From the NCBI RefSeq assembly GCF_010731675.1, contig NZ_AP022584.1, positions 2,108,001 through 2,172,000 of the forward strand: a stretch of DNA of 64,000 nucleotides. Reading direction: 5' to 3'. Positions 18,958-31,944 of this stretch are shown here, piece after piece. Below the pieces are notes generated by a model. The model was not told where the DNA came from. It was given only the letters and a program-made list of their open reading frames with translations, and did no database searches. This DNA comes from Mycobacterium marseillense (lineage in GTDB: Bacteria; Actinomycetota; Actinomycetes; Mycobacteriales; Mycobacteriaceae). Each line of letters starts with the position of its first letter. Positions within the stretch are counted from its first letter, which is position 1. Both the position numbers and the translations under genes were made by a program.

Positions 18958-19529
18958 ATGCGCGCGGTCGTCGAAATCAGCAGGGCGCTCGCCGGCATGA
19001 CGCTGGCGGCGTCGGCGATCGCGGTCGGTGCGCCGCACGCGGCCGCCCAGCCACCCCCGAAATTCCCGAATCTCGACGGCTTCACCGCCGTCCCGGCCGA
19101 CGGCTACCTCAGCCCCGGTGCCGCGGGCGCCTCGCCGCGGATCAGTTTTTCCGCCCCATATGCGCTGGTCTGTGACTTCTACGGCGGGCCGGCGCCCGCG
19201 CCGCAACCCTCGCAGGACATCAAGTGCAAGGGCGACATGTCCGGCATGGACGACGTCCCCATCCCCGGGGGCCGCCCCCGGCCGGGCGACTGCGTGGTGG
19301 GTTCCGTCGACTTCAAGGGCCCCGGCTACCAGCTGAGCCGGATGTCCTACAGCGGATGCGACGGCAACCCGCCCGCGCTGCCCACGGGTGCCAAATTGTT
19401 GGCCGCGGGCCAGAAGCTGACCTACCTGAACGTCACCTGCGCGGTGGGCGCCGACAACCTGGTCGCCTGCCTGGACACCACCAGCGGCGATCACGGCTTC
19501 GTCCTGCAACGCTCGGGCAGCTGGGCGTT

Positions 19530-19533
<4 letters not shown>
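18958..19533 (+). CDS. Secreted protein, function unknown
   Basis: 191 residues with a classical signal peptide: a hydrophobic stretch (IAVGAPHAAA at its end) and a likely signal peptidase I site around AAA-QPPP. The mature part has six cysteines spaced through the chain, which suggests disulfides, and proline-rich loops. I do not recognise the family with certainty; similar small exported proteins are common in mycobacteria. A GTG lies directly before the ATG at 18958, so the start could be three bases earlier. It meets dinF tail to tail with a four-base overlap. Confidence 0.7.
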
Positions 19534-22324
<2,791 letters not shown>

Positions 22325-22325
<1 letters not shown>

Positions 22326-25100
22326 CAGGCGCGTTCCTTCTGGACCAGCTCGTAGGACTCGATGATGTCGCCTTCCTTGATGTCGGAATAGCCCAGCGTC
22401 ATACCGCATTCGAAGCCCTCGCGGACCTCGGTCACATCATCCTTTTCGCGTCGCAGCGAGTTGATCGTGAGGTTCTCGGTGACCACGACGTTGTCGCGCA
22501 GTAACCGGGCCTTGGCGTTGCGGCGCACCACACCGGAACTGATCATGCAGCCGGCGATGATGCCCACCTTGGAGGACCGGAAGATCGCCCGGATCTCGGC
22601 GCGACCCAGCTGGTTCTCCTCGTAGATCGGCTTGAGCATGCCGCGCAGGGCCTTCTCGATCTCGTCGATCGCCTGGTAGATCACCGAGTAGTAGCGGATC
22701 TCCACGCCCTCGCGGTTGGCCAGCTCGGTGGCCTTGCCCTCGGCGCGCACGTTGAAGCCGATGATCACCGCGTCCGACGCCGACGCCAGGTTGACGTTGG
22801 TCTCGGTGATGCCACCGACACCGCGGTCGATGACGCGCAGCGCCACCTCGTCGTCGATCTGGATGCCCATCAGGGCCTCCTCGAGCGCTTCGACCGTACC
22901 GGCGTTGTCGCCCTTGAGGATCAGGTTCAGCTGGCTGGTTTCCTTCAGCGCCGAGTCCAGGTCCTCCAGGCTGATCCGCTTGCGCGACCGTGCCGCCAGC
23001 GCGTTGCGCTTGCGGGCGCTGCGCTTGTCGGCGATCTGGCGGGCGATGCGGTCCTCGTCGACCACCAGCAGGTTGTCACCGGCGCCGGGCACCGACGTGA
23101 ACCCGATGACCTGCACGGGCCGCGACGGCAGCGCCTCTTCGACGTCGTCGCCGTGCTCGTCGACCATGCGGCGGACGCGTCCGTAGGCGTCGCCGGCCAC
23201 GATCGAGTCGCCCACGCGCAGCGTGCCGCGCTGGATCAGCACGGTCGCGACCGGTCCGCGGCCGCGGTCCAGGTGCGCCTCGATCGCGACACCCTGGGCC
23301 TCCATGTCGGGGTTGGCCCGCAGGTCCAGGGCGGCGTCGGCGGTCAGCAGGACCGCCTCGAGCAGCTGCTCGATGTTGGTGCCCTGCTTGGCGGAGATGT
23401 CGACGAACATCGTCTCGCCACCGAAATCCTCTGCCACCAAACCGTATTCGGTGAGCTGTCCGCGGATCTTGGCCGGGTCGGCGCCCTCTACGTCGATCTT
23501 GTTGACCGCCACCACGATTGGCACGTCGGCGGCCTGCGCGTGGTTGATGGCCTCCACCGTCTGCGGCATGACGCCGTCGTCGGCGGCGACCACCAGGATC
23601 GCGATGTCGGTGGCCTTCGCACCGCGGGCACGCATGGCGGTGAACGCCTCGTGACCCGGGGTGTCGATGAAGGTGATCGGCCGCTCGTCGCCGTCGTGCT
23701 CGACGGACACCTGGTAGGCGCCGATGTGCTGGGTGATGCCGCCCGCCTCGGCCTCGCGCACGTTGGCCTTACGGATGGTGTCCAGCAGTCGGGTTTTACC
23801 GTGGTCGACGTGACCCATCACGGTCACCACCGGCGGGCGCGTCTGCAGGTCTTCCTCGGTGCCTTCGTCCTCGCCGTAGGTCAGGTCGAAGGACTCGAGC
23901 AGCTCGCGGTCCTCGTCCTCCGGGCTGACGACCTGGACGACGTAGTTCATCTCGCTGCCCAGCAGCTCGAGCGTCTCGTCGCCCACCGATTGGGTGGCCG
24001 TCACCATCTCGCCGAGGTTGAACAGCGCCTGCACCAGCGAGGCCGGGTTGGCGTTGATCTTGTCGGCGAAGTCGGAGAGCGATGCACCGCGCGCCAGCCG
24101 GATCGTCTCGCCGTTGCCGTGCGGCAACCGCACACCGCCGACGACGGGCGCTTGCATGTTCTCGTATTCGGCGCGTTTCGCCCGCTTCGACTTGCGGCCA
24201 CGCCGGGGCGCGCCACCGGGACGGCCGAACGCGCCGGCCGCGCCACCGCGCTGGCCGGGACGACCACCGCCGCCACCGGGACGGCCGCGGAAACCGCCGC
24301 CACCTCCGGGCGGGGCGCCGACTCCGCCGCCACCGCCGCGGTAGTTGCCGCCTCCCCCGTCACGGCCGCCGGGACCACCGGGCCGGCCGCCGCCGGGGCG
24401 CGGGGCGCCGGGGCGCGGCGGGCGACCCTGTCCGGCCGCACCGGCGGGCCGGGGGGGCATGTTGCCCGGCGAGGCGCCGGGTCGCGGCGCGCCCGGGCGG
24501 GGCGCCCCGGGGCGGGGCGCCGGGCGCGGGATGGGCCGGTCGACGGGCTGCGCCGACGAGAACGGGTTGTTGCCGACGCGCGGGGCGCGGGGCTTGGGGA
24601 TGGGGCCGGGGCGCGGGCCCGGTGTCATGCCGGGGTGCGGCGCCTGGCCGGGTGCGGGCGGCTTCGGCTGGCCGGGCGACGGCGCCGAGGGCCGGCCCCG
24701 GTCGCGCCGGGGCGTCGCCGGGCGCGGCTCCGGAGGCCTGGGCGGCGGACGTCGCCGCGCCGCCGGGCTGGGCGGGCGATGCCGTCGCTTCGCCGTTGCC
24801 GCCGGCCTTGTTGATCGCGTTGTCGAGGGCCGCGTCGAGCGACTTGTCGCGAGCCTTGGCGTCCCCTGGCGCGGGGGCCTTGGCCGCGCCCCTGGCGGCC
24901 TTCGCGGGGGCCTTCGCAGAGCCTTCAGCAGCGGGCTTGCCGCCCCCGAAGGACTCGCGCAGGCGGCGAGCGACCGGCGCTTCTACCGTCGACGATGCGG
25001 ATTTGACGAATTCGCCCTGATCATTCAGCCGGGCGAGGACTTCCTTACTGGTGACACCGAGTTCCTTAGCCAACTCGTGTACGCGGGCCTTACCTGCCAC
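22325..25100 (-). CDS. infB: Translation initiation factor IF-2, with an apparent frameshift in the N-terminal region
   Basis: Delivers fMet-tRNA to the 30S subunit and promotes subunit joining. The start at 25100 gives [20 protein letters not shown], the conserved IF2 N-terminal domain. The GTPase domain has [19 protein letters not shown] and NKID, and domains II-IV run to the end. The span is 2776 nt, which is not a multiple of three. The first frame is open from 25100 to 24360, and the main frame is open upstream of 24628. A one-base shift within about 24650-24830, in a G/C and Pro/Gly/Ala-rich linker, is needed to join them. A sequencing or assembly error is the simplest cause. A short form starting at the ATG at 24628 would keep all catalytic domains. 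Confidence 0.85.
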
Positions 25101-25176
25101 TACATCTCCTGTCTATGAGGCGACAGTCGTGGGGCCGGCGCCTCGGGTTTAGCTATGACGCATGGTCATCGGGACT

Positions 25177-25497
25177 TCACGGTGTGCTCATGTTCTTTGC
25201 TACCTGTTCTGTTGCCGGGCGATCGGGCGCACTCAGAGACTCTATGTGCTCGACCACCGCGGAGGTGTCCGGTGAACCGGTGATGCGCAGCGCTTTGGTG
25301 AAAGCCCGCCGCCGGATCGCCTGTTGCGCGCACTGCGACACGGGATGCAGCCACGCACCCCGCCCCGGCAGGCTACTGCCTGTGTCAACGATCACGGCGA
25401 ATTCGCCGTTCCCGGTCGGCACAGCCACCACGCGAAGCAGTTCGACGGCCAACTCTCGCTTTCGGCACCCGATACACGTCCGCACGGGTCCACCCAT
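25177..25497 (-). CDS. ylxR: YlxR family RNA-binding protein (DUF448)
   Basis: 106 residues with GPVRTCIGCRKREL near the start and PGRGAWLHPVSQCAQQAIRRRAF in the centre, the signature of the YlxR/DUF448 family found between nusA and infB in many bacteria. It is thought to bind RNA and has been linked to RNase P activity. The start at 25497 follows AGAAGGG by 11 bases; a GTG at 25539 would add 14 residues. It lies in the nusA-infB operon. Confidence 0.85.
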   Translation of the reverse strand: MGGPVRTCIGCRKRELAVELLRVVAVPTGNGEFAVIVDTGSSLPGRGAWLHPVSQCAQQAIRRRAFTKALRITGSPDTSAVVEHIESLSAPDRPATEQVAKNMSTP

Positions 25498-25609
25498 GTG
25501 TCGGTGCGCCCTTCTGGGTTTCGGAGGCCGAAGGCTCACGCTGGATCAGGAGCTAGTCTAGCGTCACCGAATCGATGGTCAGAACCGCCCGAGGGTGGCC
25601 GGTGCGCCG

Positions 25610-26665
25610 CTAGCGGTCGTGGGCCATTCCGTGGGTGGCGCCGTGTTCGGGCTCGTTCTCCGGATGCCCGCCGGTACCGGCGGGCGAGTCCCCGCGGATG
25701 TCGATGCGCCAGCCGGTGAGCCGGGCGGCCAGCCGCGCGTTCTGCCCCTCTTTGCCGATGGCCAGTGACAACTGGAAGTCGGGAACGACCACCCGGGCGG
25801 CGCGCGCGGACTGGTCGATGATCGACACCGAGACCACCTTGGCCGGAGACAACGCGTTGGCGACGAAGCGGGCCGGGTCCTCGTCGTAGTCGATGATGTC
25901 GATCTTCTCGCCGGAGAGCTCGCTCATGACGTTGCGGACCCGCTGCCCCATCGGGCCGATGCAGGCGCCCTTGGCATTCAGGCCGGGAAGGTTCGACTTC
26001 ACCGCGATCTTGGAGCGATGCCCGGCCTCCCGCGCCACGGCCACGATCTCGACCGACTCGTCGGCGATCTCGGGAACCTCCAGGGAGAACAGCTTGCGAA
26101 CCAGGTTGGGGTGGGTGCGCGACAGCGTGATCAGCGGCTCGCGGGCCCCGCGGGTCACCCCGATCACGTAGCACCGCACGCGGTTGCCGTGTTCGTAGCT
26201 TTCGCCGGGGACCTGTTCGGCCGCCGGGATCACACCTTCGGACGCCTTGGTCTCGGTGCCCATCCGGACCACCACCAGGCCCCGCGCGTTGGCCCGGCTG
26301 TCCCGCTGGATGACGCCCGCGACGATCTCGCCCTCACGCGTGGAGAACTCGCCGTAGGTCCGCTCGTTCTCCGCATCGCGGAATCGCTGCAGCATCACCT
26401 GGCGTGCGGTGGTGGCGGCGATGCGCCCGAAGCCCTCGGGGGTGTCGTCCCATTCACTGATGACGTTGTCGTCTTCGTCGGTCTCGCGGGCCATCACCCG
26501 CACGACGCCGGTCTTGCGGTCGATCTCGATCCGCGCGTCGTTCTGATGCCCCTCGGTGTGGCGGTAGGCGGTGAGCAGCGCGGACTTGATCGTCTCGAGC
26601 AGCTCGTTGACCGAGATGCCCCGATCCACCTCGATCGCATGCAGTGCGGCCATGTCGATGTTCAT
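25610..26665 (-). CDS. nusA: Transcription termination/antitermination protein NusA
   Basis: 351 residues, near the mycobacterial length. The order is an N-terminal RNA-polymerase-binding domain ([19 protein letters not shown]), an S1 domain ([20 protein letters not shown]), then KH1 and KH2 ([16 protein letters not shown] and [19 protein letters not shown]). It modulates pausing and rRNA antitermination. The ATG overlaps the rimP stop as ATGA. The Shine-Dalgarno sequence GAGGAGGAG eight bases upstream is part of the last repeat unit of the 26661-26815 array. The C-terminal tail is variable. Confidence 0.96.
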   Translation of the reverse strand: MNIDMAALHAIEVDRGISVNELLETIKSALLTAYRHTEGHQNDARIEIDRKTGVVRVMARETDEDDNVISEWDDTPEGFGRIAATTARQVMLQRFRDAENERTYGEFSTREGEIVAGVIQRDSRANARGLVVVRMGTETKASEGVIPAAEQVPGESYEHGNRVRCYVIGVTRGAREPLITLSRTHPNLVRKLFSLEVPEIADESVEIVAVAREAGHRSKIAVKSNLPGLNAKGACIGPMGQRVRNVMSELSGEKIDIIDYDEDPARFVANALSPAKVVSVSIIDQSARAARVVVPDFQLSLAIGKEGQNARLAARLTGWRIDIRGDSPAGTGGHPENEPEHGATHGMAHDR

Positions 26666-26815
26666 CTGCGCCGCTCCTCCTCATCGCTACGCTCCGCATC
26701 GTCGCCGGCGCGGTTCATCTGCGCCCGCTCCTCCTCATCGCTACGCTCCGCATCGTCGCCGGCGCGGTTCATCTGCGCCCGCGCCTCCTCATCGCTACGC
26801 TCCGCATCGTCGCCT
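26661..26815 (-). repeat. MIRU-like tandem repeat, about 54 bp x 3, at the rimP/nusA junction
   Basis: Three units on the minus strand each contain GACGATGCGGAGCGTAGCGA followed by GAGGAGG(A/C)GC. The inner units are 54 bp and stay in the rimP frame; the last is one base shorter. Each unit ends with CAGATGAAC, the same bases that open nusA. The array encodes the RimP tail and supplies the nusA Shine-Dalgarno sequence. Confidence 0.9.
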
Positions 26816-27321
26816 CGACCCGTACCCGCCAGTTCCAGTTCCGCTTGGGCCGGGGGCGAAAACTCCACCTGGACAACAGCTTTGACGACATCACCGAGCG
26901 GGATCTCGCGTATCGCCCAGTCCCGGCCCGCGCGCACCACCAGCGCGACGGCGTCCTCGTTCGTCTCGCCGATGCGCCCGGTCAGCGTGGATCCGTCGGA
27001 CAGGGCGACGTCGACCTTGCGGCCGCGGGCGCGACGGAAGTGCTTGGCGTTGGTCAGGGGGCGGTCCACGCCGGGCGAGGAAACCTCGAGCACGTAGTGG
27101 TCGCCGATGGTGTCCAGTCCGTCGAGCAGCGCCGATGCCGAGCGCGACAGCGTGGCCGCGGTGTCCAGGTCGAGGCCGTCGTCGCCGTCGGCGATCACCG
27201 TGATGCGTGGGGGGCGGGTGCGCGCGTCGATGACCACGTCTTCGATCTCGTATCCCGCGCGCGCAAACTCTCCATCGAGTAGCTCGATCACCTGCGTCTG
27301 CGACGGTAGCCCGGTGGTCAC
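26662..27321 (-). CDS. rimP: Ribosome maturation factor RimP with a repeat-encoded tail
   Basis: 219 residues; needed for 30S maturation. The N-terminal alpha/beta domain ([20 protein letters not shown], then [11 protein letters not shown]) and the C-terminal SH3-like domain are complete by about residue 165. After LELAGTG the protein continues with two 18-residue units ([18 protein letters not shown] and a near copy) and a partial third, [14 protein letters not shown]. This acidic and basic tail comes from the MIRU-like array and is absent from the shorter (about 183-residue) M. tuberculosis protein. Copy number would alter tail length by 18 residues per unit. Confidence 0.93.
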   Translation of the reverse strand: MTTGLPSQTQVIELLDGEFARAGYEIEDVVIDARTRPPRITVIADGDDGLDLDTAATLSRSASALLDGLDTIGDHYVLEVSSPGVDRPLTNAKHFRRARGRKVDVALSDGSTLTGRIGETNEDAVALVVRAGRDWAIREIPLGDVVKAVVQVEFSPPAQAELELAGTGRGDDAERSDEEARAQMNRAGDDAERSDEEERAQMNRAGDDAERSDEEERRR

Positions 27322-27528
27322 GGCGAGCTCCTCATCTTGAGTTGTCCGGTCATCTGGCGGATGTCGCCGCCGCGATGGCTTCGCGTCCGGCTTCCGGTGC
27401 CCCGGCGGAGAACATGCTGGCTGTCCTCTGCGAGAACCAGCTATCCACGATACGCCAGGAATCGCGGATGGCGGCGCGATCGCGTGCTGGCTTCATGCCC
27501 GCCGCCGCACCGGTGGCAGGATGTGCTT

Positions 27529-28056
27529 GTGCCTAGCGCAGTTCCGTTCGTCAACCGGCGAGACGTCCTCTCCGGCGGCGTCGCCTTGGCCGCGCTGGGG
27601 GTGGTCTCCGCGTGCGGCAAGTCCGCGCCCAAGCCCCCGCCCGTCGAACAACTGCTAGGACCGTTGGACCAGGCGCGTCACGACAGCGCGCTGGCGACGG
27701 CCGCCGCGTCGGCCCTCGGGAACCCCCCGCAGGTCGCCGCCGCGCTGACGGTGGTGGCGAGCCAACGCGCCGCGCACGCCCGCGCGCTGTCCACCGAGAT
27801 CTCGCGAGCTGCCGGCAAGCTCGCCGCGCCGTCTTCGAGCGAAACGACCAGCCCGAGTCAGGCCGAACCGGCCGGGCCCCCGCCTCCCCCGCCGCCGGTG
27901 GCCGATGTGATCAACGCCCTGCACGCCTCGGCCGACAGCGCGGCTCGCCTGGTGGGCACCGAATCCGGCTACCGGGCGGGCCTGCTCGCCTCGATCGCCG
28001 CGTCCTGCACGGCGTCCTACACCGTGGCGCTGGTGCCCGGGGGGCCGTCGATATGA
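27529..28056 (+). CDS. Putative Tat-exported lipoprotein
   Basis: 175 residues. The N-terminus has a twin-arginine motif (VNRRDVLSGG), a hydrophobic core and a lipobox LGVVSAC, so the mature protein should begin at the cysteine and be lipid-anchored outside the membrane. The body is Ala-rich with helices and a proline run (PPPPPPP) near the middle. It matches the place of Rv2843. The function is unknown. Start: GTG at 27529, with an alternative GTG at 27523. The next gene overlaps by four bases, and that protein is ferritin-like, so the two probably work together. Confidence 0.7.
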   Translation: MPSAVPFVNRRDVLSGGVALAALGVVSACGKSAPKPPPVEQLLGPLDQARHDSALATAAASALGNPPQVAAALTVVASQRAAHARALSTEISRAAGKLAAPSSSETTSPSQAEPAGPPPPPPPVADVINALHASADSAARLVGTESGYRAGLLASIAASCTASYTVALVPGGPSI

Positions 28057-28499
28057 GTTCGGGAAAGGACGCCGACAACGCCGCGCTGTCCGACGCGCTG
28101 GCCATCGAACACTCGACGATCTACGGCTACGGCATCGTCTCGGCGCTATCGCCGCCCAGCGTGAACGACATGGTGGTGGAGGCCCTCGAGCAGCATCGGC
28201 AGCGCCGCGACGACGTCATCGCGATGCTGACCTCCCGCAAGGTCACCGCTCCGGTCGCCGCGGCCGGTTACCAGCTGCCCCTGGTGGTCGGCAGCCCGGC
28301 GGACGCGGCGCGGCTGGCCGCGCGGATGGAAAACGACGGCGCGGGCGCGTGGCGGGTCGTCGCCGAGCACGCCGAGACCGCCGAGGACCGGGCGTTCGCC
28401 TCGACCGCGCTGATTCAGAGCGCGGTCATGGCCGCCCGATGGAACCGCGTGTTGGGCGCCTGGCCGATCACGACGAGCTTCCCGGGCGGCAACGACTAA
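28053..28499 (+). CDS. Ferritin-like DUF4439 domain protein
   Basis: 148 residues, mostly helical. The segments [35 protein letters not shown] and [16 protein letters not shown] resemble the four-helix ferritin-like DUF4439 family, with Glu and His residues placed as in metal-binding members. No signal peptide is present. It is coupled by an ATGA overlap to the upstream lipoprotein gene and overlaps proS tail to tail by four bases. Corresponds to Rv2844 by place. Metal binding is inference. Confidence 0.75.
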   Translation: MSSGKDADNAALSDALAIEHSTIYGYGIVSALSPPSVNDMVVEALEQHRQRRDDVIAMLTSRKVTAPVAAAGYQLPLVVGSPADAARLAARMENDGAGAWRVVAEHAETAEDRAFASTALIQSAVMAARWNRVLGAWPITTSFPGGND

Positions 28500-30244
28500 C
28501 CGTTGAGCACGGCGGCGATGTCGGTGGCCAGCGACGGCCCGGTCCCCAGCTCGCGGGTCTGCCCGCCGAAGCGGTCGCGCAGCTCCACCACGCCGTCCGC
28601 CCAGCCGCGGCCCACCACCACGATCCAGGGCACGCCCAGCAGCTCGGCATCCTTGAACTTCACGCCCGGAGACGCCTGCCGGTCGTCCAGCAGCACGTCG
28701 ACGCCCAGGCGGTCGAGCTCGCCGGCGAGCTCGGTGGCCCCCGCGCGAGCCTGCTCGTCCTTGTTGGCGATCACCAAGTGGACGCCGAACGGGGCGACGG
28801 CCGACGGCCACCGCAGCCCCAGCTCGTCGTGGTGCTGCTCGGCGATCACGGCCACCATCCGCGAGACGCCCAGACCGTAGGAGCCCATGGTCAGGCGCAC
28901 CGGCTTGCCGTCCTCGCCCAGCACGTCGGCGGTGAAGGCGTCGGTGTATTTGCGGCCCAGCTGGAAGATGTGCGCGACCTCGATGCCGCGCGCGGACACC
29001 AGCGGGCCCGCGCCGTCCGGCGAGGGGTCGCCGTCGCGCACCTCGGCGGCCTCGATGGTGCCGTCGGCGGTGAAATCCCGGCCGGCCACCAGCCCGACGA
29101 CGTGGCGGCCCGGCTCGTCGGCCCCGGTGATCCAGGCGGTGCCGTCGACCACCCGCGGATCAACCAGGTAGCGAACACCGTTGTCCCGCAACGCTTTCGG
29201 GCCGATATACCCCTTCACCAGGAAGGGGTACTTGGCGAAGTCGGCGTCGTCGAGCAGCGCGTAGTCGGCCGGTTCGAGCGCCGCGCCCAGCCGCTTGTCG
29301 TCGACCTCGCGGTCGCCGGGCAGCCCGATGGCCAGCAGCTCCCAGTCCCCGCCCGGTTCGCGCACCTTGAGCAGGACGTTCTTCAACGTGTCGGCCGCGG
29401 TGACGGTTCGGCCCAGGTCGGCGGTGTTGGCCCAGTCCACCAGGGTGGTGATGGTCGGGGTGTCGCCGGTGTCGTGGACCACGGCCTCGGGCAGCCCGTC
29501 GATCGGTTGCGCCTCCGGGCGCGCGGTGACGACGGCCTCGACGTTGGCCGCGTAACCGGACTCCAGGCAGCGCACGAAGGTGTCCTCGCCGACCGGGCTT
29601 TCGGCCAGAAACTCCTCGGAGGCGCTGCCGCCCATGGCGCCCGAGACCGCCGAGACGATGACGTAGCGCACCTGCAGGCGCGCGAAGATGCGCTGATAGG
29701 CCTCGCGGTGCGCGTGGTAGGCGGCCTTGAGCCCGGCGTCGTCGACATCGAACGAGTAGGAGTCCTTCATCAGGAACTCCCGCACGCGCAGGATGCCGGC
29801 CCGCGGCCGCGCCTCGTCGCGGTACTTGTTCTGGATTTGGTAGAGCAGGACCGGAAAGTCTTTGTAGGAGCTGTATTCGCCCTTGACGGTCAGGGTGAAC
29901 AGCTCTTCGTGCGTCGGGCCCAACAGGTAGTCGTTGCCGCGGCGGTCTTGGAGCCGGAACACCGAGTCGCCGTATTCGGTCCACCGGTTCGTCGTCTCGT
30001 AGGGCGCGCGGGGCAGCAGGGCGGGAAACAGGATCTCTTGCCCGCCAATGGCATTCATCTCCTCGCGGACGATGCCCTCGATGCGGCGCAGCACCCGCAA
30101 GCCCAGCGGCAGCCAGCTGTACAGGCCGGGCGCGACGGGCCGGATGTAGCCGGCCCGGATCAGCAGCTTGTGGCTGGCGACTTCGGCGTCGGCGGGATCG
30201 TCGCGCAACGTGCGCAAAAACAGCTGGGACATCCGGGTGATCAC
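28496..30244 (-). CDS. proS: Prolyl-tRNA synthetase
   Basis: 582 residues of the bacterial class II type. Motif 1 and 2 regions ([20 protein letters not shown] and [20 protein letters not shown]) lie in the first 170 residues. An editing insertion follows in the middle, then motif 3 ([20 protein letters not shown]) and the anticodon-binding domain. It charges tRNA-Pro. The start at 30244 gives [17 protein letters not shown]; an internal ATG four codons later is a possible start. Confidence 0.97.
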   Translation of the reverse strand: MITRMSQLFLRTLRDDPADAEVASHKLLIRAGYIRPVAPGLYSWLPLGLRVLRRIEGIVREEMNAIGGQEILFPALLPRAPYETTNRWTEYGDSVFRLQDRRGNDYLLGPTHEELFTLTVKGEYSSYKDFPVLLYQIQNKYRDEARPRAGILRVREFLMKDSYSFDVDDAGLKAAYHAHREAYQRIFARLQVRYVIVSAVSGAMGGSASEEFLAESPVGEDTFVRCLESGYAANVEAVVTARPEAQPIDGLPEAVVHDTGDTPTITTLVDWANTADLGRTVTAADTLKNVLLKVREPGGDWELLAIGLPGDREVDDKRLGAALEPADYALLDDADFAKYPFLVKGYIGPKALRDNGVRYLVDPRVVDGTAWITGADEPGRHVVGLVAGRDFTADGTIEAAEVRDGDPSPDGAGPLVSARGIEVAHIFQLGRKYTDAFTADVLGEDGKPVRLTMGSYGLGVSRMVAVIAEQHHDELGLRWPSAVAPFGVHLVIANKDEQARAGATELAGELDRLGVDVLLDDRQASPGVKFKDAELLGVPWIVVVGRGWADGVVELRDRFGGQTRELGTGPSLATDIAAVLNG

Positions 30245-30303
30245 AGCGGGCTAGCCTAGCTTGCTGGGTGAGACTGACAGGCGGGGCCGCCGCTGGGTGT
30301 GAG

Positions 30304-31911
30304 CTACAGCTCCCCGGCGTCCATCGCTTCCTTGACCTCTTGCGCGTGCGCGACCTGGTCGGGGGTGTAGCCGATGAGCAGGGCCGCGGCGCCGACGATG
30401 ACGGCCACACCGGCCACCCACAGCAGGCCGTAGGTATAGCCGTGGTCGAGCGCCTGCAGCTGCGCGTCGTTCATGGTCTTCACCGGGCCGGTGGTACCGC
30501 CCAAATACAGTGTCCGCGAAGTGATCACGGCCTGGATGACGGCCAACACGAGCGGGCCACCGAGGCTTTGCAGCATCAACGTCACCGCGGAGACGGGACC
30601 GATCTGGTCGAAACCCACGCCCGCGATTGCCGACAGCGTCAGGGGCACGACGGCCATCCCGATGCCGATCCCGCCGACCACGATGGGCAGCACCAGGTTG
30701 GGGAAGTAGGCGACGCCGCGGTGCATGAACGCCCAGCCGTACAGCATCGCCCAGAAGAGCAGGATGCCGCCGCCGATGGTCAACACCCGCGGCGAGAACC
30801 GCGACACCAGCTGGGAGGAAATGCCGAGGCCGATTCCCATCGCGATGACGAACGGGATGAAGCCGACGCCGGCGTGCAGCGCGCTGTAGCCGAGGATGTC
30901 CTGCACGTACAGGCCGATGCACACGGTCAGGCTGAACATCAGCCCGCCGGCCAAGAAGATCGCGATGAAGGTGACCAGGCGGTTGCGGTCACGGAAGAGA
31001 TCGAACGGCACGACGGGGTTCTCCGCGGTGCGCTCCACGATGATGAAGCCCATCGCCGCGAGCATCGCCACCACCCCCGAACCGATGGTGGTGATCGACA
31101 CCCAGCCCTTTTCCGGGCCCATCGAGAAGGCGAACACCGCGGCGGTGCACGTCAGGGTCGCCAGCATGGCGCCGGTGGCGTCCAGCTTCATCCGCTCCCG
31201 GTTGGTCTCGCGCAGCGCGGTGCGGGCCAGGTACATCATCACCAGGCCGATCGGCACGTTCACCAGGAACGCCAGCCGCCACGACACCTCGGTCAGCGCT
31301 CCCCCGACCACGAGGCCCATCACCGAGCCGACGGCCGTCATCGCGGCGAAGACCGCGGTCGCGAAGTTGCGCGCCGGCCCCTTGGGGAAGGTGGTCGCTA
31401 CCAGCGCGAGGCCCGTCGGCGAGGCGATGGCCGACCCGACGCCCTGCGACAGCCGGGCGATGACCATGGTCGCCTCGTCCCAGGCGACCGCGCACAGTAC
31501 GGAGGAGATGGTGAACAGCGCGACACCGACGATGAACGTGCGCTTGCGCCCGATGGTGTCGCCGAGCCGCCCGCCGAGCAGCATCAGCCCGCCGAACGTC
31601 AGCACATAGGCGGTGATCACCCAGCTGCGGCCGGCGTCGGACAGGCTGAGCTCGTTCTGGATCTTGGGGAGCGCGACGATCGCGACGGTGCTGTCCATCG
31701 TCGCAAGCAGCTGCATACCCCCGATGGCGATGACGGCCGCGATGAATCGTCGCGACGGCAGCCACGCCGGGTAGTACTTGCTGATGCGATTGGAGGCGGT
31801 CTCCGCCGGGGGCTTTGCGGCGGTCTCCGCCGTGCGCACCGGGGCCGGACGATCGGGGCGTGCAGACGTCCAGTTTTGGACAGCGCGCTCTGAGTCGTTG
31901 AGAGCCGTCAT
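30304..31911 (-). CDS. efpA: MFS efflux pump EfpA (QacA-type, 14 TM)
   Basis: 535 residues with about 14 hydrophobic segments. Motif A GGRLGDTIGRKR lies in the first loop, as in DHA2 drug:H+ antiporters. The cytosolic N-terminus of about 55 residues is followed by AAVIAIGGMQLLATMDST, the usual first helix of EfpA. In M. tuberculosis it is inducible by isoniazid. The ATG at 31911 is preceded eight bases upstream by a -10-like TAAGGT, suggesting a nearly leaderless transcript. cysG lies upstream on the same strand. Confidence 0.95.
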   Translation of the reverse strand: MTALNDSERAVQNWTSARPDRPAPVRTAETAAKPPAETASNRISKYYPAWLPSRRFIAAVIAIGGMQLLATMDSTVAIVALPKIQNELSLSDAGRSWVITAYVLTFGGLMLLGGRLGDTIGRKRTFIVGVALFTISSVLCAVAWDEATMVIARLSQGVGSAIASPTGLALVATTFPKGPARNFATAVFAAMTAVGSVMGLVVGGALTEVSWRLAFLVNVPIGLVMMYLARTALRETNRERMKLDATGAMLATLTCTAAVFAFSMGPEKGWVSITTIGSGVVAMLAAMGFIIVERTAENPVVPFDLFRDRNRLVTFIAIFLAGGLMFSLTVCIGLYVQDILGYSALHAGVGFIPFVIAMGIGLGISSQLVSRFSPRVLTIGGGILLFWAMLYGWAFMHRGVAYFPNLVLPIVVGGIGIGMAVVPLTLSAIAGVGFDQIGPVSAVTLMLQSLGGPLVLAVIQAVITSRTLYLGGTTGPVKTMNDAQLQALDHGYTYGLLWVAGVAVIVGAAALLIGYTPDQVAHAQEVKEAMDAGEL

Positions 31912-31919
31912 AAAGGGTT

Positions 31920-31925
31920 ACCTTA
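31920..31925 (-). promoter_or_regulatory. -10 element TAAGGT for efpA
   Basis: On the minus strand TAAGGT ends eight bases before the efpA ATG. It sits in the 33-bp gap after cysG and matches TANNNT. The surrounding bases are unusually A/T-rich for this genome (TTAAGATTACTG), which fits a promoter or regulator site. Confidence 0.4.
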
Positions 31926-31944
31926 CAGTAATCTTAAGAAGCGT

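Noticed and set aside
23153..24814. A 553-residue plus-strand frame antisense to infB
   Set aside because: It exists because the GC-rich infB linker keeps all frames open; no domain or start signal supports it.
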